A stretch of DNA of 64,000 nt from Novosphingobium percolationis (GCF_020179425.1 NZ_JAILYM010000002.1:62001-126000), one strand, 5' to 3'. Shown: positions 46,954-55,691, counted from the stretch's first letter. Translations and numbers: made by a program. Notes: generated by a model from the letters alone, not told the origin.

Positions 46954-47389
46954 AGCCGATGAAGCGCTCAGGCTGCCGTGTGTCGCGACCAGCTTTCGCA
47001 AGACCAATCGCGCGTTGACCCGCGCCTATGAAGCCGCGCTTGGCGCCCATGGGATGAGCCTTGCGCAGTTCTCGCTGTTGTCCACGCTGGCCCGACATGG
47101 CGAGCTGCCGCTGTCGCGGCTGGCCGAGCGCGAGGTGATGGATCGCAGCACGCTGACGCGCGCGCTCGGTCCGCTGGAGCGGGCAGGCTGGGTGAGCGTG
47201 CGCGACCTGACCGCGCGCAGCCGGCAGGTCATGCTCACGCCACAGGGCAAGCAGGCACTGACGGCGGCGCGGCGCGCCTGGGCCGAGGTGCAACGCGAGA
47301 TGGTCGCGCGGATCGGCGCGGACAACTGGCGCAAGCTGGCGCCGTGGCTGCCCGAAATCGCCGACCATGCGATCGGTCGGCCGGGCTAG
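46949..47389 (+). CDS. MarR family transcriptional regulator
   Basis: A 146-residue winged-helix regulator: FRKTNRALTRAYEAALGAHG, MSLAQFSLLSTLARHGELPL, the recognition region LAEREVMDRSTLTRALGPLE and the wing VRDLTARSRQVMLTPQGKQA. It probably dimerises and responds to small, perhaps aromatic or CoA-linked, ligands. No ribosome-binding site is visible and palindromes cover its start, so it may be leaderless and self-repressed. It follows the MaoC gene on the same strand and ends three bases from the convergent AraC gene. Confidence 0.88.
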   Translation: MQADEALRLPCVATSFRKTNRALTRAYEAALGAHGMSLAQFSLLSTLARHGELPLSRLAEREVMDRSTLTRALGPLERAGWVSVRDLTARSRQVMLTPQGKQALTAARRAWAEVQREMVARIGADNWRKLAPWLPEIADHAIGRPG

Positions 47390-47400
47390 GACCTAGCCCG
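47382..47400. other. 19-bp perfect palindrome spanning two convergent stop codons
   Basis: CGGGCTAGG-A-CCTAGCCCG includes the TAG stop of the MarR gene and, on the other strand, the TAG stop of the AraC gene. It may act as a compact shared 3' end structure. Confidence 0.5.
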
Positions 47401-48448
47401 AACGCGCCATGCCCATGCGGCGCGCGTGGGCGCGGCGAGCGAGCGCCTTGGCGCCTGCGCCAAGCGTGGTGCGCATGAAGCGGCTGGCGGCACTGGCTTC
47501 GGCATAGCCCAGGCGGTGGGCCAGTTCGGCAAGGTTGGGCTTGCGCTCGTTGGCAAAGTATTCCTCGGCGGCGCGGCGGCGCATACGGGCGAGCAGGGCG
47601 GCGAAGGTCTCGCCATGTTCCGCCAGCCGCCGCTGCAGGCTGCGCGGGCCGAGTGCGAGGCTCTTGGCCACGGTTTCCAGCGTCACTTCGCCGCTCGCAA
47701 GATTTGCCGCCACCAGCCGTTCCACCCGCAGGACCATGTCGCGGCTGCTGCGGGCCTGTTCCTCACCCGCCAACTGGCGTTCGAGGAAGGCGAGCAGGTG
47801 CGCGTTGCCGTTGGGCGAGGGGCGGCGCATGTCGGCGCGATGGAGGACCAGCGCAGAGCGATCCGCGCCGAACACCACCGGGCAACGGAACGCGCCGCGG
47901 TGGAAGGTCAGGCTGGGCGGCGCGGGATGGTCGAACTCCATGCGGATCGGATGCCAGTCCTCGCCCAGGATCAGCTGGATCACCCGCATCTGCAGGGTCA
48001 GCGTCGATTCGATGTACTGGCTGCCGCCGAAGCGCGCGGGGATGGCGATGAACTGCTGGAGCACGATCTCGTCGCCCTCCTCGGTCATGCGAGAGCCGAG
48101 CGCCTGGCTTTCGAGGTGGAGGAAGCGCGCGCTGATCCGCACCGAATCTTCCACCGTCGGGCAATGGTCCCACAACAGGCTGAGGGGGCCGTAGCCGCGC
48201 AGGTTGCACCATGCGGCGAACGCCACGCCGATGTCGGGGCGCCGCGCGACGATGGCGCAAAGCTGCATGATATCGACCATGGCATGGGCCGGAACCGTCT
48301 CCGCCGTGCGGCTCGCTTCCAGCAGATCGAGCATGTCGCGATCGAGTATGGCATTGAGATCAATGCCGGAAATCCGCGCGAAGCGGACAAACTGTTGCAT
48401 GGAAGACGCATGGGCCATGGGACTGTCGCGCATGTCGTGATCTGACAT
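47393..48448 (-). CDS. AraC family transcriptional regulator
   Basis: A 351-residue regulator with an arabinose-binding-like N-terminal domain of the OruR/QhpR type (FVRFARISGIDLNAILDRDM, LRGYGPLSLLWDHCPTVEDS) and a C-terminal double helix-turn-helix (VTLETVAKSLALGPRSLQRR and PNLAELAHRLGYAEASAASR, then FMRTTLG). Several in-frame Met codons are possible starts (48448, 48433, 48417), none with a good Shine-Dalgarno sequence. It is divergent from the TonB-dependent receptor at 48581, which it probably controls together with the alcohol-oxidising genes beyond. Confidence 0.9.
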   Translation of the reverse strand: MSDHDMRDSPMAHASSMQQFVRFARISGIDLNAILDRDMLDLLEASRTAETVPAHAMVDIMQLCAIVARRPDIGVAFAAWCNLRGYGPLSLLWDHCPTVEDSVRISARFLHLESQALGSRMTEEGDEIVLQQFIAIPARFGGSQYIESTLTLQMRVIQLILGEDWHPIRMEFDHPAPPSLTFHRGAFRCPVVFGADRSALVLHRADMRRPSPNGNAHLLAFLERQLAGEEQARSSRDMVLRVERLVAANLASGEVTLETVAKSLALGPRSLQRRLAEHGETFAALLARMRRRAAEEYFANERKPNLAELAHRLGYAEASAASRFMRTTLGAGAKALARRAHARRMGMARSG

Positions 48449-48457
48449 GATGATGTC
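48444..48457. promoter_or_regulatory. Candidate operator between the AraC gene and the receptor gene
   Basis: GACAT-GATG-ATGTC is a palindrome at the AraC start, followed by a further ATGTCA at 48463. On the minus strand TTGACA lies just upstream, which may be the -35 box of the AraC promoter. Confidence 0.35.
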
Positions 48458-48580
48458 GCGATATGTCAAGATTTAACTGACGAATTGACGCACCTACAAC
48501 CCCGTAGCCAACCCCCGTGGCAAGAGGGGTGGCGCACGTGGCATCGGCGGGTGCGCAAGCCCCGCCTTTCGAAAGGGAGC

Positions 48581-50992
48581 ATGATGAAAGGCATCTGGCG
48601 CGCCAGCACCGCTGGCGCAATCCTCGCGGCTATGATCGCAGGGCCGGCTTACGCGCAGCAAGCGCAGGCTGACAGCAACGACACCGGTGGTCTTCAGGAA
48701 ATCGTCGTGACCGCTCAGCGTCGCGCCGAAAACCTGCAGAACGTGCCGATCGCGATCACCGCCGCGAACTCCGACACGCTGGCCCAGGCCCGCGTCGACA
48801 ACGTTTCGAACATCGGCGCGATCACGCCTTCGGTGACGTTCCGCGTCTCGAACATCTCGTCGTCGTCGGCCAACCTCGTCATCCGCGGCCTTGGCACGAC
48901 CGGCAACAGCCGTTCGTTCGAAGGTTCGGTCGGCGTGTTCATCGACGGCGTCTACCGCACCCGTGCGGCCGCCGCGCTCCAGAACTTCCTCGACATCGAC
49001 AACCTGCAGGTCCTGCGCGGGCCGCAGGGCACGCTGTTTGGCAAGAACACCACGGCCGGCGCGCTGCTGCTGGCTTCGGCCAAGCCTTCGACCGACAAGT
49101 CGTCGTTCCTGTTCGATGCTTCGTACGGCAACTACAACTCGCTGACCGTGAAGGCCGCGGGCAACGTGCCGCTGACCGATACGCTGGCGCTGCGCGTGGC
49201 GGGCCTCGCGTCGACGCGCGACGGCTTCTACACCAACCCGACCAATGGCCAGCATCTCAACAACGATGCCAGCCAGGCGGTCAAGGCGCAGCTGCTGTTC
49301 GAGCCTTCTTCGGACCTGACGATCCGCCTGATCGGCGACTATTCGCACGGCGGCGGCAACTGCTGCTATGCCACCACCAACTTCAAGGACGGCCCGACGC
49401 AGCCGCTGGTCGACTACCTGACCGTGCTCAACGGCGGCAAGGTGCCTTCGACCAAGGCGTCTGATTGGGAGCAGACGCTCAACGGCAACGGCCGCCAGTC
49501 GATCGAGGACTTCGGCGGCACGCTGCACATCGACCTCGGCCTTGGCAACGGCACGCTCAAGTCGGTGACCGCGCTGCGCAAGTTCAACGTGGTGCAGAAG
49601 GACATGGACCCGGACTTCACCGGGGCCGACATCTTCCGCTACTACGAAGACTTCCACAGCCGCTTCTTCTCGCAGGAACTGACCTACAACACCAAGATCG
49701 AAGCGCTGAACGCCGATGCGGTGTTCGGGGCGTTCTTCTCGGACGAAAAGCTCCAGATGGGCCGTACGTTGCCCTGGGCTTCGCAGGGCCAGGCCTATTG
49801 GGATGCCGTGCTGGCGGGGCCGGTTGCCGGGATCAATGCCTTCCTCGCATCGAAGGGGCTTGACCCGATCGCGCCTTATGCCGCCACCGGCACCTGGGCG
49901 ACCGAAGCCATGCGCGGCAAGGCCAAGTCCTATGCCGGGTTCGCGCACCTCGACTTCGCGGTGGGTGACAAGGTCAACGTGATCACCGGCCTGCGCTACT
50001 CGGTCGAGAAGAAGCAGGGCTCGTTCTCGAACCCCTACTATCGCAACTCGCCCAACGGGACCGATACCGAACTGTTCACCCTGCTCGGCCTCGGCCCGAG
50101 CCCGGCGTACAACAAGGAAATCACCAACAAGGCGCTGTCGGGCACGTTCGGCCTGCAATATCGCCCGGTCAACGACGTCATGCTCTATGCGACGTACAAC
50201 CGCGGCTTCAAGGCGGGCGGCGTCAACATCGACGCGAACGCTGCCGGTACGTTCCTGAACAACCTGGCCGCGTTTGCCGCGCTGCCGGCCAACCAGCAGA
50301 CCGCGATCATCCTGTTCAATGGCGGCAAGACGCCTTCGCCGGCGAAGGATCCGAGCTACAAGCCCGAAACGGTCAACGCCTTCGAAGTGGGCGCCAAGGT
50401 TCAGTACCTGAACCGTCGCGCGCGCACCAACATCGCGCTGTTCTACTATGACCTGCACAACCTTCAGGTGGCGCAGTTCGTGGGCCTGCAGTTCACCGTT
50501 CTCAACGCCAAGTCGGCCAAGGACTACGGCGTCGAACTGGAAAACCTGTTCGAACTGACCGACGGCGTGACGCTGGCGATCGACGGCACCTGGATCCCGA
50601 AGGCCGATTTCGGCCAGGACGCGAACATCGATCCGGTCCTGTCGGACAAGCGCTTCCGCTTCGCGCCCAAGCTTTCGGGCAACGTGACGCTGAACGTCGA
50701 CACGCCGGTGACCGATACGGTCAACGTCACGGGCCGCGTGCAGTACCAGTACACCTCGAGCCAGCTGATCAACACGGCCGGCCTCGACGAGCAGAAGAGC
50801 GTCAGCCTGGTCAACGCCAACCTCGGCTTCAAGCTGCCGAAGTCGGGCCTGACCGTCGAGGCATGGGTGCAGAACCTGTTCGACAAGACCTACTTCACCT
50901 ACGGCTTTGCGACTCCGCTGCAGACCGGCGACATCAACGGTTACCTGGGTGCCCCGCGCACCTACGGCATCCGGATGCGCGCTGCGTTCTAA
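48581..50992 (+). CDS. TonB-dependent receptor (sphingomonad catabolic type)
   Basis: An 803-residue outer-membrane transporter. A signal peptide ends at AYAQ (about residue 25); then GGLQEIVVTAQRRAENLQNV, the region shared by sphingomonad receptors for organic substrates; a plug domain with GVFIDGVYRTRAAAALQNFL, LQVLRGPQGTLFGKNTTAGA; and a barrel ending in Phe (MRAAF). AGGGAG precedes two adjacent ATGs (48581 and 48584). A strong terminator follows. With the divergent AraC regulator and the downstream alcohol and aldehyde dehydrogenases it probably imports an alcohol, aromatic or terpenoid compound rather than a siderophore. The ligand is not determined. Confidence 0.93.
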   Translation: MMKGIWRASTAGAILAAMIAGPAYAQQAQADSNDTGGLQEIVVTAQRRAENLQNVPIAITAANSDTLAQARVDNVSNIGAITPSVTFRVSNISSSSANLVIRGLGTTGNSRSFEGSVGVFIDGVYRTRAAAALQNFLDIDNLQVLRGPQGTLFGKNTTAGALLLASAKPSTDKSSFLFDASYGNYNSLTVKAAGNVPLTDTLALRVAGLASTRDGFYTNPTNGQHLNNDASQAVKAQLLFEPSSDLTIRLIGDYSHGGGNCCYATTNFKDGPTQPLVDYLTVLNGGKVPSTKASDWEQTLNGNGRQSIEDFGGTLHIDLGLGNGTLKSVTALRKFNVVQKDMDPDFTGADIFRYYEDFHSRFFSQELTYNTKIEALNADAVFGAFFSDEKLQMGRTLPWASQGQAYWDAVLAGPVAGINAFLASKGLDPIAPYAATGTWATEAMRGKAKSYAGFAHLDFAVGDKVNVITGLRYSVEKKQGSFSNPYYRNSPNGTDTELFTLLGLGPSPAYNKEITNKALSGTFGLQYRPVNDVMLYATYNRGFKAGGVNIDANAAGTFLNNLAAFAALPANQQTAIILFNGGKTPSPAKDPSYKPETVNAFEVGAKVQYLNRRARTNIALFYYDLHNLQVAQFVGLQFTVLNAKSAKDYGVELENLFELTDGVTLAIDGTWIPKADFGQDANIDPVLSDKRFRFAPKLSGNVTLNVDTPVTDTVNVTGRVQYQYTSSQLINTAGLDEQKSVSLVNANLGFKLPKSGLTVEAWVQNLFDKTYFTYGFATPLQTGDINGYLGAPRTYGIRMRAAF

Positions 50993-51018
50993 GCAGAACA
51001 GCACAAGCTGACGGCAAG

Positions 51019-51054
51019 CTGCCGTCCCTCCACGCGGAGGGGCGGCAGTTTTCG
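51019..51054 (+). terminator. Terminator after the receptor gene
   Basis: CTGCCGTCCCTCC and GGAGGGGCGGCAG form a long stem with one mismatch around ACGC, followed by TTTTCG. This is a good intrinsic terminator. Confidence 0.8.
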
Positions 51055-51090
51055 TTTGTGCCGTAGCGTCACGGGAAGGGCTGGACGCGG

Positions 51091-51108
51091 TTTAATTGGG
51101 CGATTAAA
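51091..51108. promoter_or_regulatory. Inverted repeat upstream of the alcohol dehydrogenase gene
   Basis: TTTAAT-TGGGCG-ATTAAA, perfect 6-bp arms in an otherwise GC-rich stretch, 48 bases before the start codon. It is a possible activator or repressor site. Confidence 0.4.
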
Positions 51109-51155
51109 GAGAGGCGTCGGCGCAGTGCGCGCGGGCCAATAGCCGGGAGTTCTGG

Positions 51156-52271
51156 ATGACCATTGCAACGGCCGCCGTGGCGCGCGGCGCCAACATCGAC
51201 TTCACCATCGAGGATATCGAGGTCTCCGCGCCCGGAGCGGGCGAAGTGCGCGTGAAGATCGCAGGGGTGGGCCTGTGCCACACCGACCTGGTGTTCCGCG
51301 ACCAGTTTGATGCCTTCGCCAAGCCGGGCGTGCTGGGCCATGAAGGCGCGGGCGTGATCGAGGCGGTGGGCGAGGGCGTGACCGGGTTGGCCGTGGGCGA
51401 CAAGGTCGTGCTCGGCTTTTCCAGCTGCGGGGGGTGCCCGCGTTGCGAGGAACACCTGCCCAGCTACTGCAACGCGTTCGTGCCGCTCAACTATGCCGGG
51501 ATGCGGCTGGAGGATGGCTCGACCGCCTATGCCGGCCCCGACGGTGAACGCATGAGCTCGCACTTCTTCGGCCAGTCGTCGTTTTCGACGCTGGCCGTCA
51601 CCCGCGTGGCCAACGTGGTGAAGGTGCCCGAAGGCACGACCCTGCCGCTCGAATACCTCGGGCCGCTGGGCTGCGGGCTGATGACCGGCGCGGGCGCGGT
51701 GATGAAGTCGATGGCGTGCAAGGCCGGTTCCTCGCTGATCGTGTTCGGCGGCGGGCCGGTGGGCCTTGCCGCCGTGATGGCGGGCAAGGTCCAGGGCTGC
51801 AGCCACGTGCTGCTGGTCGAACCCGTCGCCGCGCGGCGCGAGATCGCGCTGGAACTGGGCGCGACTCATGTGATCGATCCGGCGGCGGGCGATCTTGCGC
51901 AAGCCATTCGCGCGATCCTGCCGCTCGGCGTCGATGCCGCGCTCGACACCACCGGCAATGTCGGCGTCATCGAGACGGGCCTTGCCAACCTTGCGCCGCA
52001 CGGCGTGATCGGGCTGGTGGGTGTGCCCAAGGCGATGGAGGCGGCGATTACCGTCAATATCGCCGCGCTGATGACGCCGGGGCTGCGTATCCTCGGCATC
52101 ATCGAAGGCGATGCCGTGCCGCAGGACTTCATTCCCGAATTGCTGGCGCTGCAGGCGGCGGGCAAGTTCCCGTTCGACAAGCTGATCAAGACCTTCCCGC
52201 TGGCGCAGATCAACGATGCGATCACCGCACAGGCGCGCGGCGAATGCATCAAGGTTGTGCTGGTCCCCTGA
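51156..52271 (+). CDS. Zinc-dependent alcohol dehydrogenase (aryl/allyl alcohol type)
   Basis: A 371-residue class III-like medium-chain dehydrogenase of the benzyl/geraniol alcohol dehydrogenase group. Catalytic zinc ligands are Cys in VGLCHTDLVFRD and His in LGHEGAGVIEAVGEG; the structural zinc loop is SCGGCPRCEEHLPSYC; the Rossmann motif is IVFGGGPVGLAAVMAGK. It oxidises a primary alcohol to an aldehyde with NAD+. GGGAG lies six bases before the ATG. The aldehyde dehydrogenase gene follows 29 bases later, giving alcohol-to-acid conversion in one operon. Confidence 0.92.
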   Translation: MTIATAAVARGANIDFTIEDIEVSAPGAGEVRVKIAGVGLCHTDLVFRDQFDAFAKPGVLGHEGAGVIEAVGEGVTGLAVGDKVVLGFSSCGGCPRCEEHLPSYCNAFVPLNYAGMRLEDGSTAYAGPDGERMSSHFFGQSSFSTLAVTRVANVVKVPEGTTLPLEYLGPLGCGLMTGAGAVMKSMACKAGSSLIVFGGGPVGLAAVMAGKVQGCSHVLLVEPVAARREIALELGATHVIDPAAGDLAQAIRAILPLGVDAALDTTGNVGVIETGLANLAPHGVIGLVGVPKAMEAAITVNIAALMTPGLRILGIIEGDAVPQDFIPELLALQAAGKFPFDKLIKTFPLAQINDAITAQARGECIKVVLVP

Positions 52272-52300
52272 TTTCCCCTTTTTCCTGACGGAGATTCCCC

Positions 52301-53734
52301 ATGGAATTCAACGATACCTACAAGATGCTGATCGGCGGCGAGCTGGTTTCCGGCAGCGCCACGCTCGACGTGATCAACCCGGCGACCGAAGAAGTCTTCG
52401 CCACCGTTCCCGACGCCACCCAGGCCGATCTGGATGCCGCCGTGGCCGCTGCGAAGAAGGCGTTCCCCGGCTGGGCCGCCACCCCGATCGCCGAGCGCAA
52501 GGCCAAGCTGGTCGAACTGGCCAACGCGATCTTCGGCAATATCGAAGGCTTCGCACGCCTGCTGACCAAGGAGCAGGGCAAGCCCGGCACCGAAGCGCAG
52601 GGCGAGATCATGGGCGCAGGCTACTGGCTGCAGGCCTTCACCGCGCTCGACCTGCCCGAGACGGTCAACGAGGATTCGGACGAGCGCATCTCGATCACCC
52701 GCCACGTGCCGCTGGGCGTGGTCGGTGCGATCGCGCCGTGGAACTTCCCGATGATCCTCGCCATGTTCAAGGTCGCCCCGGCGCTGCTGGCGGGCAACAC
52801 CATGGTCCTGAAGCCTTCTCCGTTCACGCCGCTGTGCACGCTGAAGTTTGCTGAACTCGCCAACGAGATCCTGCCCGCGGGCGTGCTTAACGTCATCACC
52901 GGCGGCGACAACCTCGGCCCGTGGATGACCGGCCATCCCGGCTTCGACAAGATCAGCTTCACCGGCTCGACCCAGACCGGCCGCCGCGTGATGGCCTCGG
53001 CCGCGCCGACGCTAAAGCGCGTGACGCTGGAACTGGGCGGCAACGACGCCGCGATCGTCATGCCCGACGTGGACGTGGAAAAGATCGCCGAGCAGCTGTT
53101 CTGGGCCTCGTTCACCAACAACGGCCAGATCTGCATCGCCACCAAGCGGATGTACATCCACAAGGACATCTACGAACCGCTGCGCGATGCGATCGTCGCC
53201 TATGCCAAGACCGTGAAGGTCGGCGACGGATCCGAGCAGGGCACGCAGATCGGCCCGATCAACAACAAGCCGCAGTACGAGCGCGTGCTCGACCTGATCC
53301 AGGACGCCAAGGATCAGGGCTACACGTTCCTGATGGGCGGCGAGAAGTCCGACGTTCCGGGCTACTTCATCCCGATCACCATCCTCGACAACCCGCCCGA
53401 GAACGCGCGCATCGTGCAGGAAGAACAGTTCGGCCCGGTGCTGCCGCTGATCCAGTTCGATGATTATGACGACGTGATCGCGCGTGCCAATGCCACCGAT
53501 TACGGTCTCGGCGGCTCGGTCTGGTCGAAGGACGAGGACAAGGCGTTCGAACTGGCGCAACGCATCCAGTCGGGCACGGTGTGGGTCAACGAGACGCAGC
53601 ACCTGTCGCCGCTTGCGGCGTTCGGCGGTATGAAGCAGTCGGGCGTGGGCGTCGAAGGTGGCCTCGAAGGCCTGCTCGAATATACCAACGCCCAGACGCT
53701 GGTGCGCCGCAAGAACGCGGCCTTCGCGCAGTAG
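52301..53734 (+). CDS. NAD(P)+-dependent aldehyde dehydrogenase
   Basis: A 477-residue ALDH superfamily enzyme. The oxyanion Asn is in IAPWNFPMILAMFKVAPALL, the cofactor loop is KISFTGSTQTGRRVM, the general-base Glu is in VTLELGGNDAAIVMPDV, and the catalytic Cys is in NNGQICIATKRMYI. It takes the aldehyde made by the upstream alcohol dehydrogenase to the acid. GACGGAG precedes the ATG. A perfect 11-bp hairpin follows the stop. Confidence 0.94.
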   Translation: MEFNDTYKMLIGGELVSGSATLDVINPATEEVFATVPDATQADLDAAVAAAKKAFPGWAATPIAERKAKLVELANAIFGNIEGFARLLTKEQGKPGTEAQGEIMGAGYWLQAFTALDLPETVNEDSDERISITRHVPLGVVGAIAPWNFPMILAMFKVAPALLAGNTMVLKPSPFTPLCTLKFAELANEILPAGVLNVITGGDNLGPWMTGHPGFDKISFTGSTQTGRRVMASAAPTLKRVTLELGGNDAAIVMPDVDVEKIAEQLFWASFTNNGQICIATKRMYIHKDIYEPLRDAIVAYAKTVKVGDGSEQGTQIGPINNKPQYERVLDLIQDAKDQGYTFLMGGEKSDVPGYFIPITILDNPPENARIVQEEQFGPVLPLIQFDDYDDVIARANATDYGLGGSVWSKDEDKAFELAQRIQSGTVWVNETQHLSPLAAFGGMKQSGVGVEGGLEGLLEYTNAQTLVRRKNAAFAQ

Positions 53735-53740
53735 TCGGCC

Positions 53741-53771
53741 CTGCCGACCCGTCGTTCCGGCGGGTCGGCAG
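53741..53771 (+). terminator. Hairpin after the aldehyde dehydrogenase gene
   Basis: CTGCCGACCCG and CGGGTCGGCAG are perfect arms around a nine-base loop, followed by CCTTGCG rather than a T run. It is a weak terminator or a 3'-end stabiliser. Confidence 0.45.
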
Positions 53772-53874
53772 CCTTGCGCGACAAGGTGCCCCTAACCGCA
53801 CCCGAACGACACCTAACCCCATCTGACAGGACATGAGCCGGGGGCAACGACCACCTGGCCGCGAGAGGATTGCC

Positions 53875-54648
53875 ATGACTTATCCGCTGCCCAACGTATC
53901 GACCGATCTGACCGGACAGGTCGCGCTGGTGACGGGGGCCTCGTCGGGCCTTGGCCTGCGTTTTGCCCGCGTGCTGGCGGCATCCGGCGCTAAGGTTGCG
54001 CTGTGCGCGCGACGCATGGACCGGCTGGAAGCGCTCGCCGAAGAGATCCGCAGCGCTGGCGGCGAGGCCGTGGCGATCGCCATGGATGCGACCAAGGCCG
54101 ACGATCTCGTCGCGGCGGTGGCCAAGGCCGAGGCGGCGCTGGGCACGGTGACGATCCTGGTCAACAACGCCGGCATCCCCGATGCGCAGCGCGCGCACAA
54201 GATGGAACTGGAACTGGTCGACCGCGTGCTCGACATCAACTTGCGCGCGCCGTGGATCATGGCGGTGGAGGTGGCCAAGCGGCTGATCGAGAAGAAGCTG
54301 CCGGGCCGCATCGTCAACATCGCCTCGGAAGCGGCCTACTACTATAGCGGCAACGGCGCGGCGCTCTATTCGGTGACCAAGGCGGCCGTCGTGCGCCTGA
54401 CCGAGACGCTCGCGGTCGAGTGGTCGCGCAACCACATCAACGTCAACGCGATCGCGCCGGGTGCGTTCGAATCCGAAATGCTGGCGGGGATGCTCGAACG
54501 CATGGGCGACATCAGCCAGCACATGCCGCGCAAGCGCCTCGGCAATCCCGCGCAGCTGGATTCAGCGCTGCTGTTCCTCGTCAGCCCCGCCTCGGACGCG
54601 GTGACGGGCACTTGCGTGCGCGTGGACGACGGCCAGCACGGGCGCTGA
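53875..54648 (+). CDS. Short-chain dehydrogenase/reductase
   Basis: A 257-residue classical SDR. The cofactor loop is VTGASSGLGLRFAR, then LVNNAGIPD, and the catalytic Ser (NIASEAAYY) and Tyr/Lys in ALYSVTKAAV. The Arg after the first strand (CARRMDR) suggests NADP(H). GAGAGG lies six bases before the ATG. It is separated from the aldehyde dehydrogenase gene by 140 bases and a hairpin, so it may have its own promoter, but likely belongs to the same catabolic module. Substrate unknown. Confidence 0.92.
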   Translation: MTYPLPNVSTDLTGQVALVTGASSGLGLRFARVLAASGAKVALCARRMDRLEALAEEIRSAGGEAVAIAMDATKADDLVAAVAKAEAALGTVTILVNNAGIPDAQRAHKMELELVDRVLDINLRAPWIMAVEVAKRLIEKKLPGRIVNIASEAAYYYSGNGAALYSVTKAAVVRLTETLAVEWSRNHINVNAIAPGAFESEMLAGMLERMGDISQHMPRKRLGNPAQLDSALLFLVSPASDAVTGTCVRVDDGQHGR

Positions 54649-54685
54649 GCGCGCCGCGCCGCATTTTCCAGAACACCGGACCGAC

Positions 54686-54719
54686 AACGCCAGCTTCGTA
54701 CCGCGAAGCTGGCGTTTTC
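54686..54719 (+). terminator. Terminator after the SDR gene
   Basis: AACGCCAGCTTCG and CGAAGCTGGCGTT form a perfect 13-bp stem around TACCG, running into TTTC. This is a strong intrinsic terminator closing the catabolic module. Confidence 0.85.
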
Positions 54720-54857
54720 ATGTCTGCGCCAGACGCACTGGCCTGCGCCAATCCTGCTGGCGGTGCTGCCGTCGTGGACGGAGGCGGTCGCAGCGACTCC
54801 CGCACCGCCGGCCCGGTGCGCCATTTCGATCCCGAATCATCGCGCGGTCACGCATGA

Positions 54858-55080
54858 ACCCGGTGCGTGGCCGGATTGTCGATCAAACGGGGAGCCGCGT
54901 AGTATAATTACGCCGTCAACGTAGCCCTGCGGTTTATCGGCAAGATCGAACTAATTATTTGCCGGATAAGGGAAAACACATAGTGAGGCGCTGTTGAAGG
55001 TTGTCAATAAATAACAGAAAAATTTTTCACAAAACCTTCATAATTTGGGGGCGGGAAACTTAATCATCGGGTGAATTTTG
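54858..55080 (+). other. AT-rich regulatory region ahead of the exopolysaccharide locus
   Basis: No gene is visible between 54720 and 55080. From about 54895 the sequence turns AT-rich, unlike the rest of the window. It contains a perfect TATAAT (54903-54908), a CATAAT (55039-55044), the inverted repeat TGAAGGTT/AACCTTCA (54995-55002 and 55033-55040) and a hairpin TTATCGGCAA/TTGCCGGATAA (54934-54969). It probably holds the promoter and control sites of the NusG-like gene. Confidence 0.5.
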
Positions 55081-55614
55081 ATGCCGGTTTCTTGCAATAC
55101 GGGTTCATCCCGGCGCGATTTTGGCGCCTGGTATGTTGCGGTTACGCAGCCCCGGAGGGAATCGATGGCGATCGAGAACTTGCGGCGCCAGAATTTCCCG
55201 ACCTTCTTTCCGCGCGTGCCGCAAGGTGCAGCCAGATCGCGCAGCGTTGCGCTTGCACCGCTGTTCCCCGGCTATGTGTTTGTCAGCTTCTGCCGCGAAA
55301 CGCATCGCTGGCAGTCGATCAATGGCACGGTTGGTGTGCGCACGCTGCTTGGCCGCGAGAGTCGCGGCCCGGCGCGCGTGCCGCGCGCAACCATGGATGC
55401 CCTGTTTTCCCGTTGCCCGCAGGGGGTGTGGGATAGCGCGGTGGGCACGTTGCAGCGGGGCGACCCGGTCAAGGTGGTGTCGGGGCCGCTGGCCGGTGCT
55501 TCTGCCCGGTTCGACGAGTTCCTGCCGCGCGAACGCGTGCGCATCCTGCTGCAATGCCTGGGCGGCGAAGTAGAGGCGAGTTGTTCGGTGGCTAGCATTG
55601 AAGAAATGCTCTGA
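55081..55614 (+). CDS. NusG-family specialised antiterminator (RfaH/UpxY-like)
   Basis: A 177-residue NusG paralogue. The NGN domain has GAWYVAVTQPRRESMAIENL, NFPTFFPRV and PLFPGYVFVSFCRETHRWQS, the RNA-polymerase clamp-binding core; a short KOW-like domain has GDPVKVVSGPLAGASARFDE. It is not the housekeeping NusG, which would be beside secE and rplK. RfaH-like proteins let RNA polymerase read through long polysaccharide operons, and this gene lies directly before one. An ops-like sequence occurs in the following leader at 55692. The start is the ATG after GGGTGAATTTTG; a TTG one codon earlier is possible. Confidence 0.87.
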   Translation: MPVSCNTGSSRRDFGAWYVAVTQPRRESMAIENLRRQNFPTFFPRVPQGAARSRSVALAPLFPGYVFVSFCRETHRWQSINGTVGVRTLLGRESRGPARVPRATMDALFSRCPQGVWDSAVGTLQRGDPVKVVSGPLAGASARFDEFLPRERVRILLQCLGGEVEASCSVASIEEML

Positions 55615-55691
55615 TCAGGTTCTGAATTTCTGAATATCTAATAGTTTCAAATATTTAGAGAAACAAAGGTCGGGGTGCTCTGTACCTCGAC

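Noticed and set aside
54720..54857. 45-codon ATG frame after the SDR terminator
   Set aside because: No ribosome-binding site, overlaps the end of a terminator, no recognisable composition or motif.
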